64,000 nucleotides of DNA from Galeopsis tetrahit (GCA_963675135.1 OY776131.1:38897381-38961380), one strand, 5' to 3'. Counted from the first letter of the stretch, positions 9,727 to 20,285 are shown. Notes: a model not told the origin generated them from the letters alone. A program made the numbers and translations.

Positions 9727-9981
9727 TTAATATTCATCTTCATCTTCATTTTCATTATTTGCCACATATTCCTCTTCCTCCTCATCTTCTTCATCCTCCC
9801 TCTCGTCATGTTCATCCTCCTCCTCATGTCCACTATCGTTTTCAATAACAATCAATTGTGGATTTGCAGCCGTCAAGTCTACCGAAAGATTAAAATCTCC
9901 CGCAAACACTTCAGTTTGATTCTCTATTTGTTCCATTTGAAACGGAGGTTCATCTTCATCGTTGTTTTCCTTTTGGGGGAC
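9727..9981 (-). pseudogene. CACTA TNP2-type transposase, acidic C-terminal tail (3' part of interrupted gene)
   Basis: The minus strand encodes a tail ending in a long Glu/Asp-rich run and a stop at 9727. If the LTR element at 9982-19999 and one copy of its GGGAC target duplication are removed, this frame joins without shift to the DUF4216-like frame at 20004-20285. The tail is therefore the natural C-terminus of the same transposase. Acidic C-terminal tails after DUF4216 are usual in plant TNP2-like proteins. The insertion point lies just past the conserved HVVCKVKARS region. Confidence 0.75.
9977..9981. repeat. Target-site duplication GGGAC, left copy
   Basis: The five bases GGGAC directly precede the 5' LTR and recur at 20000-20004 directly after the 3' LTR. 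Confidence 0.9.
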
Positions 9982-10257
9982 TGATTAGTGTGAAAATTGC
10001 TTGAAATTCATGTGTATATTTTGCATAATTTTATAGAGTTTCATTGTATTTTTACACTATATTGACTAATTGCACTTGATTTGGAGAAAGGTATGTGTTT
10101 TGCTATTTTTATAGGAAAAATGAGGATTTTTGAAGCAAAACACGTCTCAATTATTTTGTGAGGTCAATTGAAGGAGTGAGAGGAGAATAGAGTCGAAAGA
10201 AGAGAAGATTGAAAGTCGAAATTAATTGGGCTTAGCTATTAATTTATGCTACCCATT

Positions 10258-11168
10258 GGGTGGGACTATTTACACCTCCATTTCGGTTTAGAACACTCCC
10301 CCTTTCAATTTAATAATATAATAATAATGTAAAAAACCAAAAATACCCTTCAAGTCAAATTACACTACTAAATGCACCTCTCCTTCCCCTTTAAACCCTA
10401 AACCTAATTTTTACCAGCCACCATCATCACCACCGCCGCACCACCACTATCACTGCCGCCGCACAACCACCACCACCAAACAACAAAATTTCACCACAAA
10501 CAACAAACAAAAAAAATTCAGGAACTTAGAAAATTTTCAATTTTTTTTTTTTAAATTTCGACAAACCAGTGTCGACCATATTCACTCTCATCGATAATAA
10601 GATGTCGACGAGATTGAATATGGTCGACACTTGTTTGTCGAATTTTTTTTTTGCAATTGTCGACGAGAATGCAAGGGTGCGACCCTGGTTTGTCGAAATA
10701 AAAAAAAAAAAAAGAGAAAACCCTACCTTTTCTGCAACAAACGTGAGCGTATAGAGAAGGAGGAGGCTTTGTTTGGAAAATAACATAGAAAAAAGTAAAA
10801 AAAAAAAAAAAAAAAAACGGAGATGGCGTTGCTGCTGCAGAGGGGCTGAAGGTAGGGAGGGGCAGTGGGGGGGGGCTGGGGGCGGTGGTGGGTGGGTGGG
10901 CTGGGGGGTTGAGTTGGGTTTTTTTTCTTCTGCTGTTGCGATGGAGGGATGAGGGAATTGGGAGGAATGAGGGAAGGGAGAAGGAGGGAGGGAGGAAGGA
11001 GAAAAAAAAATTAGGGTTTGGGGGTGTGTTTGGAAAATGTATTAAAATAATAAAAAGGGTATTTATGACAATTCATGGAGGGGTGCATCAATCCTGACAT
11101 ATTTTAGGGGGTGTGCATCAATCGGGGGAGTGTTCTAAACCGAAATGGAGGTGTAAATAGTCAGACCC
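10258..11168. mobile_element. Mutator-like MITE 1 (911 bp)
   Basis: Long terminal inverted repeats of about 45 bp pair the left end (gggtgggactatttacacct...) with the right end (...aggtgtaaatagtcagaccc). The flanks duplicate tacccatt (8 bp, or 9 with the ambiguous c), which is single in the empty 3' LTR copy. The 8-9-bp duplication, long inverted repeats and capacity for GC-rich cargo fit a Mutator-like element. The interior contains a 38-nt-arm hairpin at 10557-10642, several gtcgac words, long A and T runs, and a GC-rich right half with aaaccctaa and accaccaccacc-like tracts. No supported ORF. Confidence 0.85.
10557..10642. repeat. Hairpin inside MITE 1
   Basis: The arms 10557-10594 and 10605-10642 are 38 nt each and pair with three mismatches by eye around a 10-nt loop (taataagatg). 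Both arms contain GTCGACCATATTCA or its complement. Confidence 0.85.
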
Positions 11169-12571
11169 TACCCATTTAATTAAATTGTTTGAGCCTGTGC
11201 ACATTGCTGCCAAGTCCAAATCATTTCTAACCAAGCAAATTAAATGTCGGCCCATTTGCATCTTGAAGGAAGCTGTGAATTAGTAAACAAGCAAGCCAAT
11301 TTCTAATATTATTTGGGCCCATTAGGGATAGGAGATGAGGGAGGCCCATTCATTACTTAAAATAGGGGACAAAAGCAGTTGGGCTAGGCTTACACAAATG
11401 GGCCCATCATTGTTTTGTTTATGAAGAAAGAAAAGGCAGTAGCCAATTCAGCTGGACAGACGCACGCAGAAAAGAGCACATTGGCGAAACAGGGGCACAA
11501 CTCTTCCATTGGGGGAGAAATCCCCCCACCACTCCACTCAATAGATTAGTTTAATTTGTTCTTCCATTTCATAGATAGATTTCAATTCAGTATTTCATTT
11601 TATTGTTGTGAGATTGAAGAATGTGAAGACATAGAGGTGATATATTTCCTTTATTTCAATATTGTTTTGGTAATTTCAATTTTTAATGTTTTGTAGTTTA
11701 ATTTCAATGAGTTTTATTCTAGTTGTTAATTTAGATATGGGGTAATCTCTTATTGCTTTGTGTGTTGGAATTATGAGGGTAATTAGTGGGTTTATGAATT
11801 AATTGCTTAATTAACCTATGTCTTGATTTTAATTGTTTCTAGTATTGTGTTTTGCATGATTCAATTGGTTAATTCACCCTATTAGCTAGCATTGTTGATT
11901 TTGTCGACTTCAACGACCGTATTGAGTTGCATGATTAAGAATGTGTGTGTGAGCTTGAATTAATCGATTAGAATTAACATAGTAATTAGCTACACCGACC
12001 GGGGGTTGATTGCTTAGATCGACAACACTAGACACTAATTGAATAGAGGTCGTCTAGGAGATTGGTGAGAGGGCGTCTCATAAGCATTAGTAACCGTGTT
12101 GAACGTGTTTATTAGACACTATCCTAGGAGCTTATGGTACTAATTAGATCTTATAATTGCTAATTAGTGCACGTGTTCACCTAAGCCTCACAAGGGATTG
12201 GTCTACACATATATGTGATAGCCTTTAGCATGATTCAAGACATTAGGCTTAATTATTGTGATTAGTTCGTTAATTCATTAGTGATCCCACATAAGGAAAA
12301 CACCCGAAACAATTCTTCCACTTGCACTTTCATCTTTGAGAGTTAGTTTAGTTGTTTGCATTTGTTTCCTTTTCTTATTTGATATTTGCTTTATCCTCAC
12401 GTTTAGCTTCTATAACACCATTTTGACTTATAGTTTTGGGGCTCCACGCTCTCCTAATTAGGTCCTTGGAACGAATATCTACTTGGTATACTTATCATAC
12501 TACTATCGAACCCATACGCTTGTGGGAATCGTATAGTTGTTTGAAAAGTGCAAAAATACGAACCAAGTCAA

Positions 12572-12589
12572 TGGCGCCGCTGCCGGGGA
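12572..12589 (+). promoter_or_regulatory. Primer-binding site, tRNA-Asp type
   Basis: TGGCGCCGCTGCCGGGGA lies 1 nt after the 5' LTR. It closely matches the primer site used by Athila/Tat elements, which is complementary to the 3' end of tRNA-Asp. Confidence 0.85.
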
Positions 12590-12718
12590 TCTAGTTGAGA
12601 GTCTTACGTGGGACTTGAAACTTGTTGAGTGGTGTTACTAGTAGCATTTTATTTTTGTTATTTTGTTTTCTTTGAATTTGATACTTTGATTTTTGCAGGT
12701 GTGCACTTCATTGACTAG

Positions 12719-13798
12719 ATGGATGGATATAATCAATACCCGTCGAATCATTGATATGATCAACGTGGCATGATTTATCCTCCACAATATGGAAATGTGA
12801 GCTACGATGATTGGAGGAACTTTGACCACCACTATCATATTCAACAAGTTCCCTCGTCTTATCAAGATTGGAGGAATGAGGAAGCATCACCTCCTCCTCA
12901 AGGATATTATCCTCCACATCCACATCAATACCCTCCTCCCCAACACCCTTATCCACCATATCCATATCCTCCTCCACCACCTGAAGAGCAGTATCGTCTA
13001 CCTCCTCCTCCACCTATAGAAGAACCTTACTTTGAATTTCATGAAGGTTCGAAAGGAAATTGGTATGATAGTGAGAGGAGCTTGGAGTACGATCATCAAA
13101 TGCAACAAGTTCCCTCTCATTATCAATATCATGATTGGGGGAAAATGGAAGCTTCACCCTTTCTTATAGAAGCATTCAAAAACTACATGGGTGAAGATGA
13201 ATTTCAAAGAGCTTTGGATGAACTTCGTCATGATAATAAGGTGAGCTTTGAGTACGATTATCAAATGCAACAAGCTCACTCTCATTATCAAGAGTGGGGA
13301 ATCAAAGAAGAAAAGCCTCCTAACGGAGAAGGAAAATCATCTACCGATAAAGTTCTCGCACCATTGTTGAAAAAGTTGGATGCAAGTGAAAAAAGGTTGG
13401 AGGCAATTGAGAAGAAAGTCGAAGCAACCGAGTCCATCCTTGCTCAACTTCTGAGTAGTCAAAAATCGATGGAATTCCAACTTGGACAATTGGCCATCGC
13501 CGTGAAAAAAATGCAAGAAGAGGAGAACTCAAGTGAGGAGAGTGGAGATTACAAGCTCTTTGACAAAAGAGATGAAGAGGGATGTCCTTTGATGGACATG
13601 AGCTACAAGGAACAAGAAGATCTAGAAGCACCAAAAGACGAGTTGAAGAGCGAAATGAGCATTCCTAAACCTTTAAACTCTTCAATTTGCACTTTACTTG
13701 ATATTGATGCTTCTATTGATTTTATTTTGCCTCTGGATCACTTTGATCTAAAGAAAGATCTTGAAAAGAGTTTGGGCATCTTTGGAGAAGAACAATGA
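12719..13798 (+). pseudogene. Gag-derived ORF of the non-autonomous element
   Basis: An ATG at 12719 opens a frame that meets a TGA at 12752-12754 and continues, in the same frame, as a 342-residue ORF from 12770. Residues 1-75 of that ORF are proline/tyrosine-rich. Two imperfect repeats of a Q-M-Q-Q containing segment (YDHQMQQVPSHYQ and YDYQMQQAHSHYQ) follow. A coiled coil occupies about residues 195-250 and ends in MEFQLGQLAIAV, similar to the IRNLE-x-QIGQLA region near the end of Athila/Tat gag. No zinc knuckle, protease or RT is present. It may aid RNA packaging, but this is inference. Confidence 0.6.
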
Positions 13799-15579
13799 AA
13801 AAGGACGATGTGGAAAGAGCAAGAGGAAGGCCACTTGATGAAAGTATGGAAGAAACACTTGGATGATTGGTCTTCCATTCATAAGAGCCTTCTTGAGTTT
13901 GAAGCTCAAAGGTTGAAATACAATGGGAAGGAGGACCGATATCCATGGCCATTCCGATGAGTTCTTTCATTTTCGTCCGGCTTGAAGACGTTAAACTTAG
14001 CGCTAAATGGGAGGCAACCCATTCTTTATTGCTTTCTTTTATTTTTTTTAGATTTGTATCTTGTTTGATCTTTTGTTTAGTTTTTGTTTTGTAGGTTGAG
14101 TGTTGTGTTGGTGGTCAAGGATGAGAGATACGCATGGTGGAGCTCAAGGGTAGTGGTGCTTCGGTGTTAAAGGTCCAATGGACAATTGGTGACGATAGCT
14201 TGCTTCTTTGGTGAGCTTGGTTGGTGGTAAAATTCTAAGGTAACACACTCATTCTCAAACTTTGCATTCAACTAGATAGTTTCATTTAAGTTTGTGGGAG
14301 ATTTTGTGTGTTTACCTTCATTTATATTGCACCGTTGTTCCTAGTTTTGGTGATTGAGATATCTTGTGGATTGTTGGTATTTGAGGCATAATTGATGGTG
14401 ATTGTTGGTTATTGAGGTTGGTTGAGCTTGTTGGTATTGATTGATGCTTGCTTTTTCACTTGATTATGTGAAGATTTGTGTTTGGTTTGGTGTTCTCAAT
14501 TCATGATTAGACAAGCCTGTGAGCTTTAGAGTCTTAGACTTTCATATATTATGGTCTATTTTCCTTCATGTGAGTATCATTCATGCTTGTGTGCTCTAGA
14601 ACTTGTCAATTGTCTTGTTTGAGGCTACTATTTGTGTGAAATCTTTGGAAGTGATATAAGGCCATCTTTGTTTTGAATAGTCATTTGGCCAAATTTTCCA
14701 TACCAAATGAAATTTTTCCGTAGTTAGCCACTTTGAGCCTATTGACTTATATTCTTTGGCAACCTACAAATTTAGCCCATTGTCCATCTTTTATGAGCCT
14801 AATTTTTCCTATGAACTAGTGGAGCTTGAACGTTGACAAATGTGGTTGAATTGAGGTGAAATATGAATTTGGTGGATTTGTTTGGTTGGAAAGTGAAGAG
14901 ATTAAAAAGAAGAAAAAAGATGAATCGTGAGTTGTGCATAAAAAAAAAAATTTGAGTTGATGTGAAATGAAAAGAAAAGAAAAATCGAAAAAGAAAACTC
15001 TCTTGTGCACAAGCATTTTTTGTGAAAATTCAAGTTCAAAAGTGTTCAAAAAGTTTTGGTGGTGAAGAATGTGCTTAAAAAGAAAAGAAGTAAATTGTGT
15101 GGGATGTAGAACTTTGAGTTGCAACTTGATCAATTGCAACTTTCATTTTTGCTCCACTAGTTTATGAGTCACTTTATCCAAATCTTCCACACCCTAACCA
15201 AAGAGCCTACATTACAACCAAATGTGAAGTCCTTATTGATTCATTGATTGAACACTCTCATGTGGTGGAGAACTTAGACATTTGGCAAGCATATGGTAGT
15301 GCACTTGTGTGATTTGATGTTGAGAGCATACAATTCCTTGATATGCACTTTTGAGTGATGAGAGATACACTTCCTTGTGAGGATATTGTGAATTGAGCAC
15401 TTAATCTTGCATGAATTTGAGCATAACTTGTGAACTTGCATGTTGATTTTTCTACCTCTTGCCTTGACTAGATTGATAAATTTGACAATCACTTACTCTA
15501 TTTTGGCTTGAATGAATTCCTTCACAATTCTCCCACTTGTTTTATTTTTCTTTCGTTGCTCGGGGACGAGCTACACTTT
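13799..15579 (+). other. Non-coding internal region of the Athila/Tat-like element
   Basis: No ORF of note. The word gctaaatgggaggcaaccca near 14002-14021 is a hallmark of Athila/Tat-type internal regions. A 12-bp inverted repeat, AACTAGTGGAGC near 14815 and its complement near 15152, encloses about 340 bp of A- and T-rich sequence. Confidence 0.6.
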
Positions 15580-15592
15580 AAGTTTGGGGGGT
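15580..15592 (+). promoter_or_regulatory. Polypurine tract before the 3' LTR
   Basis: aagtttggggggt abuts the first base of the 3' LTR, the place where plus-strand synthesis is primed. The upstream cggggacgag word is typical of this lineage. Confidence 0.75.
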
Positions 15593-15862
15593 TGATTAGT
15601 GTGAAAATTGCTTGAAATTCATGTGTATATTTTGCATAATTTTATAGAGTTTCATTGTATTTTTACACTATATTGACTAATTGCACTTGATTTGGAGAAA
15701 GGTATGTGTTTTGCTATTTTTATAGGAAAAATGAGGATTTTTGAAGCAAAACACGTCTCAATTATTTTGTGAGGTCAATTGAAGGAGTGAGAGGAAAATA
15801 GAGTCGAAAGAAGAGAAGATTGAAAGTCGAAATTAATTGGGCTTAGCTATTAATTTATGCTA

Positions 15863-17507
15863 TGTTGGTCCTGAAAGGAGTAGATAACAAGTGTATGGGG
15901 GGGGGGGAATACACTTGTATGCAAATTCTTTTCAAACTTGATCAAACCAGAGCTCAGCAAGGTTGTCTTGGACAACTCTGCTGAAGAAGATTAACTCTTC
16001 TAAGATAATCAATCTACTAAGTACTATTGAGTACTTAGTTGAATAACTGTCTAGAGGAGTTATATGTGCGGAATAGTGGCTGGCCCTTTTAGTTTAAACT
16101 CCTTTAATTTCTGAAATCACTTAGTCAATGTAACACAGTCCAGTTTTCAGGGAACTTGTCCAAATAGGTTTTTGCACAGTCTTTGAATGTTTATCCTTGA
16201 AAGATCAGTTTTGTGTGCAGTGTTGATGTATTGTAAGTACTTGAAATGTAAATCAACACAAGAGTTTATAGTGGTTCAGAGACTCAAGCTCCTACATCCA
16301 CTTTCCCTGATTTAACAGGATAATTCCTTCACTCTTGGAATTAACTTGTTTTATAGTGCCAAGGTGCACTTGATCAAGAACACCACTCTTGGTGAATTGA
16401 TCCCTAGGATGTCTAGAGTCCTAGTACCCTCTTCTCAACTCAGAACTGAACTGTTCTTCTCTCAACAGTCAGCTCCTACCACTTCTACTACTACAACCTT
16501 CTCACTTTCACTCTTGAAAGATATGAGGATTGAAGTAAGGTTCCAACTAATGAGATATCCTTTACAATGGAGATCAGTGTATAAGGATAGGATATCTCTC
16601 TAAGCTTGTGTATGGATGTACAATGAAGTTCAGCTTAGATGAAGTGTTTGAAGACTAAGATAGTCTTTGAAAGCTTTGAAAGCACTCTAGCTTGTAAGAA
16701 CTTGAGCTTAGTTGGATTGTGTTGAGATTGCTTTCAAATGGTCTTCACACTTCTGTATTTATAGACAAATGAAGGATTTGCCTGTTGGAGAGGCAGCCTC
16801 CAATGTCCATAAATGTCTTCTTTCAGTTCTTCAACTTTGAAGACAGTTTCTTGATAGTGACATATCCTCATTTGGGAAATAAACGGCTGTAAGAGCTTTG
16901 TCTTCATTCTGCAGCACTCTTCCCAATATCTGACTTTCAGATTCTCTTGTTAGAACTTGGACATCACTTCTGAAGGTTGTTCCAATGATAGGACAACATT
17001 CCTCAACATTTGGACAACACTCCTTATCACTATCAGCAGTCTTGCTTATCAGCAAGGTTGGATTGCTCTTCTTCAGATGACTTGGCTCTTTCCCTTTATT
17101 TCTCTTGAAGATGATCTTAGCTTGTTTCTTTGAAGATCTTTAGGGTGTGGTTGTCTCTTTCTCTTCAGCATAGTTGACCTCAGGCTTTCAGAGCACTTGA
17201 TCTTGATTAATTGAGCTGAGACAACTCCTCTGGACAACTCTCCTGATCAGCATACTTGTCTTTCAGCAGTCTTGATCATGATTCCAGAGTTTGAGCCTTG
17301 AGGGGACTTGTTCTTGATGTACTTCAAAGCATATGTTCCCCCTCAATTTGTGCATCTAATCATCTAAGAGCTACCTAACATATTAGCTCCTCATCTAGCC
17401 TTTATACTATATGTTCTAACATGTCTAGAACATATTCAATCATAACTTAGGCATGTCTCAGGGGGTTTTGGTATTTAATCAAAACATAACTCATTTTATT
17501 CCCAACA
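15863..17507. mobile_element. Solo LTR of a Sirevirus-like copia element
   Basis: This 1645-bp block starts TGTTGGTCC, ends TTCCCAACA and is flanked by TGCTA on both sides (15858-15862 and 17508-17512), as expected for LTR-LTR recombination after insertion. It carries the same GTTGTC/GACAAC palindromic words as the Sirevirus-like element at 1-7968, for example an imperfect inverted repeat at 15954-15984. It also has a G11 run inside a 9-bp-arm hairpin close to its start. Its use of the same words suggests it is the LTR of that family, but no LTR of that element is present here for comparison. Confidence 0.85.
15887..15918. repeat. Hairpin with an 11-G loop near the solo LTR start
   Basis: The arms ACAAGTGTA (15887-15895) and TACACTTGT (15910-15918) are perfect and enclose T, eleven G (15897-15907) and AA. 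Confidence 0.9.
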
Positions 17508-17991
17508 TGCTACCCATTTAATTAAATTGTTTGAGCCTGTGCACATTGCTGCCAAGTCCAAATCATTTCTAACCAAGCAAATTAAATGTCGGCCCATTTG
17601 CATCTTGAAGGAAGCTGTGAATTAGTAAACAAGCAAGCCAATTTCTAATATTATTTGGGCCCATTAGGGATAGGAGATGAGGGAGGCCCATTCATTACTT
17701 AAAAGGGTTGGGGTATATACCCCTCCAGCTTTGTTTAATACACTCCCCCTTCATTTTTATTAATTTAATATTCATGTAAAATACCAATTTTGCTCTTTAC
17801 TAAATTATGTTAGATACATACACCCCCTACAATTAAAACATAACCCTAACCCTAGAATTTTACTGCCGCCGCCGCCGCCACCACCACCACCACCAAAATG
17901 AACTTGTTCATCAAATAAACTAGCAATACCACTCCAATCGACACAACCTCAAATAAAATTTAGAAATAAAAAAAAAATCTAAGTATTTTTA

Positions 17992-18120
17992 ACAAACCAG
18001 AGTCGACCAAAAACACTCCGGTCGACACTGGTTTGTCGCCCGAAATTACTCCGATCGACACTGGTTTGTCGCCCGAAAATACTCCGGTCGACACTGGTTG
18101 GTCGACCAAATTTCGAAAGA
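17992..18120. repeat. Tandem ~34-bp repeats and small hairpin in MITE 2
   Basis: The unit actccggtcgacactggttt, followed by gtcgcccgaaa, occurs about three times (near 18015, 18049 and 18082). The first lies in an inverted repeat with arms 17992-18008 and 18020-18036 that has one mismatch. Confidence 0.8.
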
Positions 18121-18140
18121 AAAAAAAATTGAAATTGAAA

Positions 18141-18230
18141 TTTTCGACTATTATTGATTGCTCAAAAACACTCTCGTCGACAATAGGTCGTCGACGAGAG
18201 TATTTTTGAGCAACCAATAATGGTCGAAAA
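18141..18230. repeat. Hairpin inside MITE 2
   Basis: The arms 18141-18181 and 18190-18230 are 41 nt each and pair with three mismatches by eye, all transitions, around an 8-nt loop (aataggtc). Both arms contain the CTCTCGTCGAC core or its complement. Confidence 0.88.
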
Positions 18231-19999
18231 ACAAACAAACAAACCTGTTCTTCGTCGGCGACGGCTGGGGGCGAGTGCGGGCGGACCGCGACGGCGTCGA
18301 GGATCGAAGGAGGGCGGCGCCGCCGCTTGTTACAGAAATTAAAAAAAAAAAAAAGAACAGAGTCGTGGTGGAGTGCGACGGCGAGGGGGAAGGGAGGGGG
18401 AGAGCGGCGGCGTCGCTGGGCGAGAGGGGCGGCGCCGCCGCCTAGTACAGAAATTAAAAAAAAAAAAAAGAACAGCGGCTGCGGCGAGCGAGGCGAAGGG
18501 GAGGGAGGGAGTGCGACGACGAGGGATGAGGGAGGGGGAGAGCGACGGCGAGGGGGGGGAGAGAAAAAAAAAAGAGGGGAAGAGAGAGAGGCGGTAGAGG
18601 AAGGTTGGGGAAGAAGATGAAGTTAGGGTTTTTAGGGGTGTGTATTTATCCTACATAATTTTAAGAGATAAGGGTATAATAGATAATTCAAGGGGAGTGC
18701 ATCTATCTAAGATGTGTTTTGAGGGGGGTGCGTGTATCGGGGGAGTGTAGTAAACAAAGCTGGAGGGGTATATACCCCAACCCTACTTAAAATAGGGGAC
18801 AAAAGCAGTTGGGCTAGGCTTACACAAATGGGCCCATCATTGTTTTGTTTATGAAGAAAGAAAAGGCAGTAGCCAATTCAGCTGGACAGACGCACGCAGA
18901 AAAGAGCACATTGGCGAAACAGGGGCACAACTCTTCCATTGGGGGAGAAATCCCCCCACCACTCCACTCAATAGATTAGTTTAATTTTTTCTTCCATTAC
19001 ATAGATAGATTTCAATTTAGTATTTCATTTTATTGTTGTGAGATTGAAGAATGTGAAGACATAGAGGTGATATATTTCCTTTATTTCAATATTGTTTTGG
19101 TAATTTCAATTTTTAATGTTTTGTAGTTTAATTTCAATGAGTTTTATTCTAGTTGTTAATTTAGATATGGAGTAATCTCTTATTGCTTTGGGTGTTGGAA
19201 TTATGAGGGTAATTAGTGGGTTTATGAATTAATTGCTTAATTAACCTATGTCTTGATTTTAATTGTTTCTAGTATTGTGTTTTGCATGATTCAATTGGTT
19301 AATTCACCCTATTAGCTAGCATTGTTGATTTTGTCGACTTCAACAACCGTATTGAGTTGCATGATTAAGAATGTGTGTGTGAGCTTGAATTAATCGATTA
19401 GAATTAACATAGTAATTAGCTACACCGACCGGGGGTTGATTGCTTAGATCGACAACACTAGACACTAATTGAATAGAGGCCGTCTAGGAGATTGGTGAGA
19501 GGGCGTCTCATAAGCATTAGTAACCGTGTTGAACGTGTTTATGAGACACTATCCTAGGAGCTTATGGTACTAATTAGATCTTATAATTGCTAATTAGTGC
19601 ACGTGTTCACCTAAGCCTCACAAGGGATTGGTCTACACATATATGTGATAGCCTTTAGCATGATTCAAGACATTAGGCTTAATTATTGTGATTAGTTCGT
19701 TAATTCATTAGTGATCCCACATAAGGAAAACACCCGAAGCAATTCTTCCACTTGCACTTTCATCTTTGAGAGTTAGTTTAGTTGTTTGCATTTGTTTCCT
19801 TTCTTATTTGATATTTGCTTTATCCTCACGTTTAGCTTCTATAACACCATTTTGACTTATAGTTTTGGGGCTCCACGCTCTCCTAATTAGGTCCTTGGAA
19901 CGAATATCTACTTGGTATACTTATCATACTACTATCGAACCCATACGCTTGTGGGAATCGTATAGTTGTTTGAAAAGTGCAAAAATACGAACCAAGTCA

Positions 20000-20285
20000 G
20001 GGACCTCCACCATTGACCTTGCCTTCACTTTGCAAACAACGTGCCATTCTCTATTACGTTTTCCAGCTCCTGGATACGTGCAGTAGTAGACGTGAGATAC
20101 CTGAGAGGCAAATACAAACGGATCATCCCCGCTATACTTCCTTTTCGAATTAACATCCACAAGCTTGTACTCCGGATGAATTTTGGTTCCTAAAGGGGAT
20201 GTGTCAAACCAATGGCACTTGAACAACATTACGGTTTTCACTAGATATCCCGGATATTCAATTTCAACGACTTGGCTGGGGGTGT
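20000..20285 (-). pseudogene. CACTA TNP2-type transposase, DUF4216-like part
   Basis: The minus strand from about 20280 encodes VEIEYPGYLVKTVMLFKCHW, then FASQVSHVYYCTYPG and WHVVCKVKARS. These are the conserved blocks of the DUF4216 domain found at the C-terminus of plant CACTA (En/Spm) transposases. The frame is cut at 20000 by the 3' LTR and resumes at 9981 beyond it. The catalytic TNP2 core that should precede this domain is absent. The N-terminal transposase-associated domain lies directly upstream instead, so the gene suffered a large internal deletion before or besides the LTR insertion. Confidence 0.8.

Larger units (their letters stand above)
9982..12570 (+). repeat. 5' LTR of the Athila/Tat-like element, with nested MITE
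   Basis: It begins TGATTAGTG, ends CCAAGTCA and is followed directly by A plus the primer site. It is interrupted at 10258-11168 by a MITE. Apart from that it aligns base by base with the 3' LTR. Confidence 0.92.
17705..18783. mobile_element. Mutator-like MITE 2 (1079 bp)
   Basis: Terminal inverted repeats begin GGGTTGGGGTATATACCCCT and extend about 45 bp to CACTCCCCC on both sides. The 9-bp duplication tacttaaaa (17696-17704 and 18784-18792) is single in the 5' LTR. Its size, end structure, GC-rich right half and interior hairpin resemble MITE 1, so both are probably diverged members of one Mutator-like family. The interior has three ~34-bp repeats with GTCGACACTGGTTTGTCG-like words, a 41-nt-arm hairpin, and a ~118-bp GC-rich tandem duplication at 18310-18550. 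Confidence 0.88.
9982..19999 (+). mobile_element. Non-autonomous Athila/Tat-like LTR retrotransposon (LARD-type)
   Basis: Two direct LTRs starting TGATTAGTGTG and ending ACCAAGTCA enclose a 3.0-kb internal region with no protease, RT or integrase. The primer site is TGGCGCCGCTGCCGGGGA, of tRNA-Asp type. The internal region carries the gggaggcaaccca and cggggacgag words typical of Athila/Tat-group Ty3/gypsy elements. GGGAC flanks both ends. The 5' LTR holds one MITE. The 3' LTR holds a solo LTR and another MITE. After removing these and their duplications the LTRs are 1670 and 1669 bp and differ by about a dozen substitutions by eye. Lack of pol implies dependence on an autonomous partner. Confidence 0.92.
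15593..19999 (+). repeat. 3' LTR of the Athila/Tat-like element, with two nested insertions
   Basis: The 3' LTR has the same ends as the 5' LTR. It is interrupted by a solo LTR at 15863-17507 and MITE 2 at 17705-18783. Removing both with one duplication each leaves 1669 bp against 1670 bp in the 5' LTR. Confidence 0.92.

Noticed and set aside
12708..13013. Minus-strand acidic ORF opposite the gag-like ORF
   Set aside because: It is the antisense shadow of the proline-rich coding repeat on the plus strand.
18327..18620. Two basic plus-strand ORFs in MITE 2
   Set aside because: They come from a GC-rich tandem duplication with A runs; no domain or start context supports them.
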